Positions 39,403 through 50,130 of a DNA stretch of 64,000 nucleotides are shown piece by piece. Positions within the stretch are counted from its first letter, which is position 1; the number at the start of each line of letters is the position of its first letter. The translations under genes and the position numbers were made by a program. Source of the DNA: Dryas octopetala. Its lineage: Eukaryota; Streptophyta; Magnoliopsida; Rosales; Rosaceae. Location of the stretch: NCBI GenBank assembly GCA_963921425.1, contig OY992840.1, positions 11,720,501 through 11,784,500 on the forward strand, given 5' to 3'. The notes beneath the pieces were generated by a model. The model did not search any database. It was not told the origin of the DNA and saw only the letters and a program-made list of their open reading frames with translations.

Positions 39403-42400
39403 TAAGGAGTTAAATTTCCAAATTTTTGGCGAAATTTCGCTGAAAATTTCATTTTCGGAGGGTATGGAAATTGTAGCACGAGTTCGTCATTTTTTCGTCA
39501 ATATTTCGTCGAAATTATCGAAATTTTGCGAAATTTTCAAAATTTCGCTCACAGAAGTCCTCTCCTTGCTGGCATGTGATCGGACCACCGTCTTCTAGAT
39601 CTGGACGGCCAAGAGAGGGAAGGAGATCGGGGAGTATGACCGGACCACCGTTCCTTCCAGATCTGGGCGGCCAAGAGAGGGAGGGAGATCGGAGAGGGAG
39701 AGGAGAAGGAGGAAGAGATCGGGGAAGACAAGGAGGAACTGAGGAAGACTGGAAGAGATTGGGGGAGGGGGAGGGGGAGGGAGGGGGAGGGAGAGGGAGG
39801 AGAGAGGGGAGCGACTGGCAGAGAGAAATGAGAGGGATGGCAAGAGAGCATCTCGGCAAGAACATGAAATTTCTATGTTTTGGAAATTTCTCTTTTTTGG
39901 ATGCGAATATGCAACTAACTGATAGAGATTGAAAGCTGATAGAGATTGAAAAATATCTCTATCGAACATTATTGCTATATATTGTAATAAATCCACCTAT
40001 TTTTCAGTAGCTTGTCCTAATAGTTTAAGTTTAAGCAATTACTAATTAATGTTTTTTATCTCTTAAGTAGCGCGCCTACCATTTAATACACATGTTATTC
40101 AACAAAACTAGAGGTTTCGAAAAGAACAGGGTGTCATCAATCATATGCTCTGGCCTTATGCTAGCTTTTGTTAATATTTGGTGGGGATTTTTACTCTTGA
40201 GTTGTATTGTCTGTTGAACCGTAAAAAAATTCAAAAAAATTCAAAGGTTGAGGTTGAGATAAGATCCCCATATACAATATGCCACATTAATTTCAAATGA
40301 AAACAAATTGAAAAGTGAGATAATGTTGATTTATCTGAAAGCTTAATTATCTCTTATCTGATAAGTTTAAATTTAAATGGAGAGAGTTATCTCATCTCCA
40401 TCTGATCTCATCACTTGGACTTCTCATGGACTCTATAAATAGAGCATAAGGGATTCAGAAAAATGAGGAGAGAAGGAGGGAGGAAACCAAAAGGCTGAAG
40501 GAGAAAGTACAGAGAAAAGAGAGGATTACTGCAAGACCGTTGCTGTTCAAATTCAAGGTAGTGGCCCTTGGCGAACCCCCCATAAATCTATCCTCTCTAA
40601 AGAGATGAGGATTTTGGTCTGAACCCCCCATAAATCCATCTCATCTCAAGATAGAGATTTTGATCTGAACCTCCAAAATTAATTTTCTAAGCTGATGGTT
40701 CTGTGCTGAACCCCACAAAAGAAATCACTTCCTATGACTTCAATTGCCAACCAGATCCCAACCAATTAAATAAGCTGCGGCCTACAAAGAAATCAAAGTC
40801 GCGCTTGAAAGTAAGTCCAAGCTCTCAGGCAAGATGAAATTGGCAAGCCAGCTAGTCAAAAAAAGAGACGAAAGGTGGTCTCTAGGAAAAGATGTGATGT
40901 TGCTTCCATAGTGCTTCACGTGAGAAGCCAAGAAAAAAAAATCAAGTTGGGCCCGTAGTAAAAAAAAAAAGGGCAAAAGAAAGAAAATGAGAAAAACAAA
41001 TTAAATGAGGCTATGGCAATGCAGCACAATAAAGAAAAAAGGTGCTGCACTTCTGCCAGCAAAAGCCAAATGTGCCCCTCCAAAGAAAAGAAAAGAAAAG
41101 AAGAAAGGCTTCTTTCAAGAGATGGGTATTTCCCGTACAAGACCACAAAAGAAATTATGGTTCTAAATTATAACCATGCAGCAAAGTGGAAATAAAGTCA
41201 AGCTCCAGGATACAGGAAGAAATCAATTTGTTGGATTCTTATCTTCAATAAGTAAAGGAAAACAAAGTCTTAGGGAAAATTAGTGGGGTCCCACATGAAG
41301 CTTTTCTTGGGCTTGTCATCAATTTGCTCTGAATCAAAATTGCATGTTAATGCAATTGTGCTGCCTGCAAAATTAGATATTGCCATATTGGACCTCATTC
41401 CAACATTATTAAATCACCGGTACTGGGGTCACAAATCCAGTGGTCATTTTTCAAAGTTACATTGCCCATTAAAAATATAAAGAGTATCAATTAATAAGTA
41501 ATTGATACAAAGATATTAGTGGGCACATAACCAAATTCATGTTAGCCTATTATAAAAAATGTGTCATTTAACAAATAAATGATACAAAAATATTAATGGG
41601 CACATTTTTCTTCCAAATCTCAAATTCAAACTCTTAAATTAGTACAAAACCAACACTCTCAAATTAGCGCAAAACCAACTCTCTCAATCGGTACAAAACC
41701 GAAACCAAATCCAAACCCCAAATTCAAACTCTCAAATTGGTACAAAACCAAATTTCTCAATCGGTACAAAACCAAAATTAATTCTCAAATTCAATTCCAA
41801 AAAATGGCACAAAGCCAATCAAGTCAAATTCTTTTACCGAACTACGTCCGGTTTGATCCCATCATGGGTACGTAGGCAATGTGAGCAAAATTCACACTCA
41901 ACCTCATTCACAAAATTCTTCAAATTCCCTTAGGAATTAATTCATACAAATTTCTTTGAATTAATTTCGCACCAAATCAAATCCACCCAAATCCTTCAGA
42001 AATTAGTTCTACACACAAAAGTCTCTGAATTAATTTCTCAAATCAAATCCAAGGGCTTTAAACCCTACCCAAATTACTCAAATCATTTAAATGGGTCATT
42101 CACCCATTTAAATTCCAAAACCTTGGAACTACGTGTGGTTTGATCCTACAACGGGTACGTAGGCAACCTAAAATATGGGTGCAACCGCAGCTGCAAATAA
42201 ATTTCATTTCAATAGGTCTTTCATCTATCGAAAATCCAAACACTCACAAAGTGATCCGTTGGTTTCATTGCAATTGGAATCAAAGGGTATTCCCTTGAGT
42301 CAAGGGACTGTAATTAAGAGATGTACTTCATCTTGAATGGGTCATACCAAAAATAATAAAACCCTTTATTCCTTAAATGAATTTGGGTGAAATTATGTTG

Positions 42401-43493
42401 GATAATATTATTATTATTATTATTTATTTACAAATTTTGTTCAACATTGTCAAAATTGACAATAATTAAGCTTTTATTGTGTTTTAAATGAATGAATGAA
42501 AATTCTGACAAAGATATTATTAAGTAAACAAGTCATTGACAAACAATTGGACAAAAAAAAAACCCTTTAAACTTTAAACCGGATTAGACATTTAGACCAA
42601 ACAAAAAATTAGAGCAAAGTTGTCCATTAGTTCTCCTATAAAAGATAGAAACACATACAAAAAAAGATAATCACATATTGTAAATTTGTAACTCATGTTA
42701 ATTAAAAAAGTCATAAGAACATATAATTTCAGTAAAAAATATTACCTAATATGAGTATAGAACTCACAGTTAGAATTCAATTGTCATTTATCTTTGATAT
42801 AAAAGAATAGAGGAACTTCAAGAATAGTTAGTTTGTAGTTTGAAATTGCAAGGAAAGAAAAAAAAAAAAAAAAGACGTTTGGGGCCTTTGGGCAATTGGA
42901 AATAAAAAAACGAGTTTGGGGTTTGGTTTGGCTCTTTTGGGGTTTCATTTAGTTGTTTTTAAACCATAAACCCTAATACATTTCTATATAAAAAATAATT
43001 AAAAATACCCTAAAGGGCCTAAACCCTTATATCTTATAGTAGATCCTAAAAAATATAAAGTATAGATTATAGATTATATAGAGTTTAATTTATAGATTAT
43101 AAAGTATAAAGAGTATTAAGGTAAGGTATATAAAGTATATAGGGTTTAGTATTAGGATTTAGTGTATAGATTATAGCATATAAAAAATATATTAATTTCA
43201 TTTATTTATTATACTATTTTATTTAATAGTATTTGTCTCCAGCGCGTATTATATTCATCTTATATCACATGAAATCTATTATATAATTTAGTTTTTTCAA
43301 TGTTTTTATCAATGTAGTAGATAATATGTTAAATAAACATATGGTAAAGTTTTATTCAAAATTTCCGTATTTTGATAGAATTTCCGTCGTTTCCGTCTAA
43401 TTTCTGACGAAATTTAAAAATCTTGAAAATTTCGACGAAATTTTCATCGAAATTTTCATCGAAGTTTCCTCGAAACCCGAAATTTTATCCTTA
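39403..43493. mobile_element. 4.1-kb non-autonomous hAT-like element upstream of NLR2
   Basis: Ends are TAAGGAGTTAAATTTCC on the left and TAAGGATAAAATTTCGGG on the reverse strand at the right, with many GAAATTTCG motifs just inside each end. The 8-bp duplication CTCACAAG lies at 39395-39402 and 43494-43501. Flanking sequence resembles the NLR1 promoter around 31300 on both sides, so it split that promoter. The body is patchwork: a purine-rich GC island (39560-39860), a TATA-like CTATAAATAGAG at about 40432, and two copies of a CTACGT..GGTACGTAGGCAA arrangement at 41842-41878 and 42129-42165 that resembles LTR-retrotransposon debris. No transposase was recognised. Confidence 0.75.
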
Positions 43494-43689
43494 CTCACAA
43501 GTCACAGCAAAAAAGAAAGCACTAAAAATGCTGCCAAAAATAAGAATTAAGGCTAGCCTTCCAAATAAAAAGAGCCAAAGCAAACAAAAACAAGAAAGAG
43601 AGTTGAGGCCGGCCAAGCAGCGAAGGTGCATAATGTTTAATTAGATCGTCCGTATATTTTCCCCAATCACTACAAGAAAAACCTTCATA

Positions 43690-44230
43690 TATATCAGTGA
43701 TAAACCGATATCTATTTAGGTTTCCAACCGATATAATGCGTGCCGATATCTATTCTCCCATATTACATATCGGTTATTCACTGATGTCTATATTATATTA
43801 GATATCGTATTTGTTTGATAATCCGATATGATATACCATCATTGTTATCAGATATTAATGATTTCTGATATCTTAAAAACTACATTCCGATATGTAAGAT
43901 ACTTATGATATCATTAGTAATTTTGAAACCGATATACAAAATGTATTCAATATCGTCTTGGTATTTAAAATCAGATATAAAATGAGTATAGCATATCGGT
44001 TTTGTAATTAAAATCTGATATAAAAGTTGTATAACATATCGGTTTTGCAATTAAAATCTGATATAAAATGTGTATAACATATCGGAACTGTAATTAAAAT
44101 CTGATATAAAAGTTGTATAACATATCGGTTTTGTAATTAAAATCTGATATAAAAGGTGTATAACATATCGGTTTTGTAATTAAAATCTGATATAAAAATA
44201 TTATTTAGATATCGGTTTTTTTTAAAAAAA
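43690..44230. repeat. Subterminal tandem repeats of CACTA element 2
   Basis: Units with ATATCGGTTTTGTAATTAA then ATCTGATATAAAA recur about every 40 bp between 43990 and 44200, with scattered ATATCGG motifs around. The right end (48550-48765) has matching GATATC/ATATCGG motifs in inverse orientation. Confidence 0.85.
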
Positions 44231-44679
44231 ATGATGTTGAAACTTCATTCCTTATCGTTGCATTTTTACATAATCTGATATGCAATAGGCTTCTGATATT
44301 GATAAAAACTAATTGGTAAATATCCATCCACGCAACAATTACTAAGCTTCTACACCATAATTCAACTTAAATTCATCCATTCATATAAATGAATCCAACA
44401 TCCAAACTCAGTAATGAAGTTAACAAAATAAGATTACAAATCCATATAGACTTATGGATAGCCCTCATCATTTATACCCCAAAATCACTATTCATCTCTA
44501 GCTAGCTAGATCCTAATTAAACACATGCCAACATGTACAAAAATAATGAAGGCATAACAGTGCAATTCAGCTAGGCCTAAATTCTGCCTATACAAAAGAT
44601 TTGAATGTGAACTAGCTAGTATATATCTTCATATCTACAACAAAATGCTCAAAAAGTTACCAAAAACATGCATGTTAGT

Positions 44680-44778
44680 CTAAATAAAATTCATGGAAAC
44701 ATAATCTCCCCATTCAACCCGGACTTCATCTATTTGTTCCTGTGTGTAACTGCTCCTCTTGCTCTTCAGGTTACTCCA
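44680..44778 (-). pseudogene. Terminal exon of the chimeric transcript in CACTA element 2
   Basis: Minus-strand 99-nt block after a TTTTTCAG acceptor, ending in TAG 1.0 kb from the element's end. It encodes SSYTQEQIDEVRVEWGDYV, matching the terminal exon of CACTA element 1 (26549-26638) in length, position and core IDEVRxEW. The rest of the two elements differs, so this exon is the best candidate for shared transposon-encoded coding sequence. Confidence 0.6.
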
Positions 44779-45075
44779 CTGAAAAACAAGAAAGAAAAGT
44801 GCATTAATTAATAAGATTGCAGCAAGGATCCCAAAGTATTTAAAAGTGCATTCAGCAAGGATTCCAAAGGGCATTAAGAAAATATAGGCCAAAAGCATTA
44901 ATAAGATTGCATCAAGTATTGAATTTAGATGGCTGCACATATATATGATTCAGATGGCTTTCAGATGGCCTACATTTGGGATCCAGACAGAGATAAATCA
45001 TATAAAACCGAAAAACTTAAGTTGTAAATTTAGAAAGATAAAATAAAACATGGTCAAGAGATACAATGAAATTAC

Positions 45076-45621
45076 ATCCAGCTGGCAAAATTAACCAGTA
45101 TACACCACCACGGGTTTGTGTGGATCCACCTTCATCAGCATGAACTTGAATCCCTTCCACCTGCAAACTAATCTGTATCATTACCTGCCTTAAATAAATG
45201 CAACTTATCAAATATGAGCAACAAAGACTTACCAATGTCCTCCTATTTCGTTAATAAAATACAATAAAGTGCACCGTAATACTTTTTACCAGTAGCAAAT
45301 AGGCACCATGCCATGTACAGATTATGATTCTACTGTTATATATATATTATATGTATATATGGAAGAGAATTATTATAGGAAGCAAGTGACCTATTTCGTC
45401 ACCTGAATTATCAATCACAAAAATTATACTACAAACAGTTCAAGAATACTATTCTAGAGTCAGCCAGGCAATCAATGTAGCATTATGAATTTTAGATGAA
45501 AGTAAGAAAGAACAGAGCTGCTTACATGACCACATGTAAGTTTACAAGCAATAGCATGGCTCGCCTCATGAAGAAACACAGTGACAAGCTTAAATGGTCT
45601 CAGCAGTATTGTCCTCCACAG
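45076..45621 (-). pseudogene. Captured fragment of a plant peptidase M50B-like gene
   Basis: Two consecutive exons with proper splice sites, 45526-45621 then 45076-45160 on the minus strand. The first encodes FKLVTVFLHEASHAIACKL with a zinc-metalloprotease HExxH-type HEASH; the second encodes VEGIQVHADEGG and TQTRGGVYWLILPAG. Together they read as the N-terminal third of the plant M50B-like membrane protein family. The remaining transmembrane part is missing, so it is a captured piece, not a working protease. The donor after the second exon reads GTAATT. Confidence 0.85.
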
Positions 45622-46833
45622 CTACAAGAATTGAAGAATAATTTACTATACATGACTTGTAAAAAGCACAGCAAGTTATTAATAGAAAGCATACTAGAGC
45701 CTAATTTCAAAGTGATTGAAGTTAAGATGGCTCTTTAAAACAATGTATGACCTATGTTGCTGTTTTGGTTTCTACAATCCTAGTTTTTTTTAGCTTCTGC
45801 ACTAAGGGACTAAATTCTTGTCTGTAGTTTGGACCAGTTTTCTTATCAATTGTTAAGACAAAATTTCAAATTTTCAAATCAGTTGGGACCCCCTTTGGCT
45901 CTGTTTTTACCTACTGGATTTCCACCCAAGCATTATGGCTGGCATTATGGCTGGTCACCTCATTTTTGGTTAAAATTGATGCCACATGACCTGCCTTGTG
46001 AGTCACCATTTGACATTGCTTCCTCAGTAAAATCATGCCTAGCCAGTAGTGATTATAACTGAAAGTAAGTGAATACCAAAACTGGGATCAAAATGTGTCA
46101 AAATCAAAACATGCAGAAAAGCAGGAATTGCATTATACACTCGAATTCACGAGGTTACACTCGATCGAATGCACAAAAGCTCTTCAAACCTACCTCTCTG
46201 GATGCCAAAATAGAAATTAGACAATAATTTACCAGCATACTCAAAAACAACACCCATTTGAAGCTTTAAATCAGAGTAAGAGTAAGATGCCAAAATAGAA
46301 ATTAGACTAAAGACACAGAGTATTATCCATCAGTACTGAAGCTTTAAATTAGTGCATGACATAAAACCAACCTTCTATTTTAACAAGTCTAATTTAAAGC
46401 ATATATTTTTTGAGGAGTGAACCATCCAAATTCTGAATTGTTCACAGTAGGTGAATGCTGCAGCACTCCCAAATGGAATCAATTCGAAATGCTGACCCTT
46501 ACCAAGTAAAGATGTATGTCCCCTATCGATGAACCATCAGCTGCTTTATAAGTATAACAACTAAGAACAAGAAACTCAAGCATGACATTAGATTTTCCAA
46601 ACCAATATAAAGGAAGAATTGGCTAGAGATGTGGCATGTGCTTTACTTTAATGTACAAAGACCAATAAAGAAGAAAAGAGATACTTTGACTGGTTGAAAA
46701 ACCTATATTTAGAAAAACCTCTTAACTAGTTAACTAGTTAACTCCTTATTACCTAGTTAACTACTTATTATTTAGAAAAGATAATAACAAATAAGAAGAT
46801 AACTGCTATACATGGAGGCTGCTCAAAATGTAC

Positions 46834-46914
46834 CTGCTTCTATTGGTACAAGATCCTTCATGCCTTGATTAATTATCTGCAGATGCTCCGATTCTTCAGC
46901 TGCAGACCATAACC
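46834..46914 (-). pseudogene. Unidentified exon-like block in CACTA element 2
   Basis: An 81-nt minus-strand block between a TTTCAAAACAG-type acceptor and a GTACAT donor. One frame encodes LWSAAEESEHLQIINQGMKD. It has intact splice signals and lies between the captured M50B and RPL35 pieces, so it is probably a third captured host fragment. I do not recognise the parent gene. Confidence 0.4.
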
Positions 46915-47165
46915 CTGTTTCAAAACATTCTCAACAATAATATTATTAAGCTGCCATGCACACATACTCAGCTAGTGTCTCTGATTTATCATATATATAT
47001 ATATCTATTAATTAAGTCCCAAATATTTCAAAGCCTTGCTGATAGATTGTCACAACATGCAGTTAATAATTTGAATACACATCTAAAACATTTCTGCAAA
47101 AATTGCTTCTAGATCCTAGTACTTGATTGGATACAATCCATGAAATTAAAAGGAAAGGACATCTT

Positions 47166-47335
47166 GGGATATACCAACACATCTTAGCTCTTTCATTAAC
47201 ATAATTCAGCTAGTACAATCTGATGATTACATATTCAGGGATATACCAACACATCTTAGCTCTTTCATTAACATAATTCAGCTAGTACAATCTGATGATT
47301 ACATATTCAGGGATATACCAACACATCTTTGCTCA
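47166..47335. repeat. 72-bp tandem repeat in CACTA element 2
   Basis: GGGATATACCAACACATCTT starts at 47166, 47238 and 47310: two full units and a partial third. Confidence 0.9.
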
Positions 47336-47581
47336 ACCAACATTTCTCATAAAAATAGGATTGGATAAGCTAATGTAACATAATCAGCATACATATTCAA
47401 GTAATAGAATGATGATTACATAGCCCATCTCCTTGTCATATTCAAGTTAAATAAAAGCATAACAAAAGCAGCCTCATCATGTTTCCCATTTTACTGTAAT
47501 TCTCAATCTATGGGAAACTTCCAAAATGACTGTATAGGTAAATATGAAATGGGGTTGACTGAGAATGAAGATTAGTAGTAC

Positions 47582-47888
47582 CTGGTGCTTGGTCAGTCGC
47601 CTCCTGAAGGCCCTGGTTTTCTTTGGACGCAAATTAAGAGGAAAGAACTTCTTGTTCTTGTAAACTTCTCTAAGAGCATCTTTTTGCTTCTGGGAAATCA
47701 CTGTCAACAGCTCAATATTGAAAGCCTCACGACCTTGCTGAAATCACAAAAACACAATAAATACTGTGAAAAATAAAATAAAAATTATTGAGGGAGAAAG
47801 AGATGGGTACATTTTGGAGAGCTTTTTGGGCTCCTCCGGTGACCTTGGCTACTCGGAGAAAAGCAAGCTCTGCTTTCAGATCGGGCTG
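47582..47888 (-). pseudogene. Captured fragment of 60S ribosomal protein L35 (uL29) gene
   Basis: Minus-strand exons of about 47811-47888 and 47582-47737. The first encodes LKAELAFLRVAKVTGGAQK and the second [20 protein letters not shown] followed by [22 protein letters not shown] in the same frame. These are diagnostic for uL29. The N-terminal start region and C-terminal tail are missing. Start of the first block is approximate. Confidence 0.85.
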
Positions 47889-48237
47889 GAGAACAGAACG
47901 GAAGAACATGAAATAGAAACCAGATCTGAGCTAGAGTTAAGGATATGGGCGAATCCTTCCTGCTAAAATAAGATAAATCAGACCAAAGTTCTTCAAATCT
48001 TCCCCTGCTTAGTGAACGGGGATATAAAATACTACTTGGGAAGTTGGAAAAACCCACCTTAATTCCCACCCAAAACCCACTCCCCCCCTCCCCCCCCCCC
48101 CCCCCGAAACCCACCCTCCCCCGAAAACCCACCCCCACACCCTCCCAGCTCACCGATCACCGAAAAGCCACCCCCCCGAAACCCACCTTAATTCCCACCG
48201 AAAACCCATCCCCCCCCCCCCCCCGAAACCCACCTTA

Positions 48238-48765
48238 ATTCCCACCGAAAACCCACCCCCCCGAAACCCACCCCCCACCCTCCCAGCTCACAGATCACCG
48301 GAATCTGTTCATCGTCGATTTCAACAAGCGAAGTGCAGAGAAAGAGAGAGGATGGGGAGATGAAGATTTGGGGGCCGACTGAGAATGAGAACGAGAGAGA
48401 AGGATCGAGTGAGAGAGACGGACTGAGTGAGTGTGAGCGAAGGTGAGAGAGAAGAGCGCGATGGGAATGTGTGTTTTGTGAGGGATATCGTGACTGGGCT
48501 GGGGTTGGGAACTTAAGTTGGGGAAAAATTCTCCGTGTTTTTTTTTAGGTGAAGTATAGATATCAGATGGTGTGGCTTACATATCGATTTTAAAAAAATC
48601 TTAATCCAAATTGCAAAATTTAGATATCGGAAACAAAAATTGGTGATATGTGAATGAGTTTAGATATCACTTAAAAAATTAACTGATATCTAAAACTCTA
48701 TAATATCGGTTAATGTAAAAACTGATATTAAAGAAGTGATGTCTATTACAGTTTTTCTTGTAGTG
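48238..48765. repeat. Internal duplicate of the CACTA element 2 right terminus
   Basis: About 528 bp almost identical to 49555-50082; I see only two substitutions plus length changes in C-runs. It ends in a complete TAGTG terminus followed by ACC, not by the AAT duplication. Long C-runs at 48085-48105 and 48210-48223 adjoin it. Either a real internal duplication or an assembly duplicate beside the N gap. Confidence 0.8.
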
Positions 48766-49200
48766 ACCACGCATATTTTCCACTTGAATGCTATATTTAG
48801 CGAGCACATTGGATATCTCATTTTTAATAGTTAGAGTAGTAATATTAGGAACGCTCACAATATCAAAAAACCATTCTCGAATAAACCCATAACAATTATC
48901 AAATCTTAAAATAATAGTCATTTGTTCCTTACCAGATTCATCAAGTGCTTCATCAACGAGAATACAAAACTTTATATCTCCAACTTCCTCACGAATCTTA
49001 TTCCTCACTTTAGTAGCAAAAATGTGCAATGAATTTGGCATTTCTAGGGGCATTATCTAAAATAACATTATCGATTTCAACATTACATCTTGCAAAAGCC
49101 TTTACCAACTCAATGAAATTTCTCCAATTGGTTGAGTCACTGGATTCATCATTACCTCTAAAAGCCAATTCCTAACTTGCTAACATCCTAACACTCTCTA
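48766..49200 (-). pseudogene. hAT transposase fragment (ZMYM1/DUF4371 type)
   Basis: Minus-strand coding traces: LAFRGNDESSDSTNWRNF near 49125-49175, then, after a frame change near 49040, IFATKVRNKIREEVGD, CILVDEALDESGKEQM and FFDIVSVPN, down to 48769. This order is that of the plant TTF-type/DUF4371 hAT transposases. Only part of the domain is left and it is cut by the CACTA terminus at 48765 and by frameshift. No terminal repeats of its own were found. Confidence 0.75.
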
Positions 49201-49303
49201 TATATAGTGGTGTTTAGCCGCAACCGATTATATATGTTTTACTTATTCTGATGATTGTGCATTCATGACTGTGTCAATATGTCGAGATGGGTTTCCCAAG
49301 CCA

Positions 49304-49503
49304 NNNNNNNNNNNNNNNNNNNNNNNNNNNNNNNNNNNNNNNNNNNNNNNNNNNNNNNNNNNNNNNNNNNNNNNNNNNNNNNNNNNNNNNNNNNNNNNNN
49401 NNNNNNNNNNNNNNNNNNNNNNNNNNNNNNNNNNNNNNNNNNNNNNNNNNNNNNNNNNNNNNNNNNNNNNNNNNNNNNNNNNNNNNNNNNNNNNNNNNNN
49501 NNN
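49304..49503. other. Assembly gap (200 N)
   Basis: Exactly 200 N, so possibly a fixed-size placeholder. It separates the hAT fragment from the second copy of the CACTA terminus. Confidence 1.
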
Positions 49504-50130
49504 AGCCACCCCCCACCAAAAGCCACCCCCCCCCCCCCCCCGAAACCCACCTTAATTCCCACCGAAAACCCACCCCCCCGAAACCCACCCCCCACCCTCC
49601 CAGCTCACAGATCACCGGAATCTGTTCATCGTCGATTTCAACAAGCGAAGTGCAGAGAAAGAGAGAGGATGGGGAGATGAAGATTTGGGGGCCGACTGAG
49701 AATGAGAACGAGAGAGAAGGATCGAGTGAGAGAGACGGACTGAGTGAGTGTGAGCGAAGGTGAGAGAGAAGAGCGCGATGGGAATGTGTGTTTTTTGAGG
49801 GATATCGTGACTGGGCTGGGGTTGGGAACTTAAGTTGGGGAAAAATTCTCCGTGTTTTTTTTTAGGTGAAGTATAGATATCAGATGGTGTGGATTACATA
49901 TCGATTTTAAAAAAATCTTAATCCAAATTGCAAAATTTAGATATCGGAAACAAAAATTGGTGATATGTGAATGAGTTTAGATATCACTTAAAAAATTAAC
50001 TGATATCTAAAACTCTATAATATCGGTTAATGTAAAAACTGATATTAAAGAAGTGATGTCTATTACAGTTTTTCTTGTAGTGAATCACCATATTGTATAC
50101 ATACATAACTCTGTTTCCTCCGGAATCACC

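Larger units (their letters stand above)
43668..50082 (-). mobile_element. CACTA element 2 with captured RPL35 and M50B-like fragments, in the NLR2 leader
   Basis: The left end is CACTACAAGAAAAAC and the right end on the reverse strand is the same, at 50082. The 3-bp duplication AAT flanks both (43665-43667 and 50083-50085). The right terminus ends 48 bp before the NLR2 ATG at 50131. A second right terminus occurs internally at 48765, followed by hAT sequence and the N gap, so the true length is uncertain. Coding fragments lie on the minus strand in the order RPL35, unknown exon, M50B-like exons, terminal exon. Subterminal repeats are ATATCGG-based, unlike element 1. No transposase was recognised. 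Confidence 0.85.

Noticed and set aside
39515..39996. Gly/Arg-rich and Pro/Ser-rich open frames on both strands
   Set aside because: Purine-rich low-complexity island within the hAT-like element; no domain seen.
43980..44210. Regularly spaced repeats resembling a CRISPR array
   Set aside because: This is a plant genome; units are contiguous ATATCGG subterminal repeats of a CACTA element without unique spacers.
45076..47888. A working RPL35 or M50B protease gene
   Set aside because: Both lack essential parts and lie inside a transposon; they are captured fragments.
49243..49763. Open frames across the N gap
   Set aside because: They consist mostly of unknown bases and C-run sequence.
50053..50130. 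An ATG 78 bp upstream and in frame with NLR2
   Set aside because: It lies in the CACTA terminus, has no counterpart in NLR1 or NLR3, and the start at 50131 has the conserved context.
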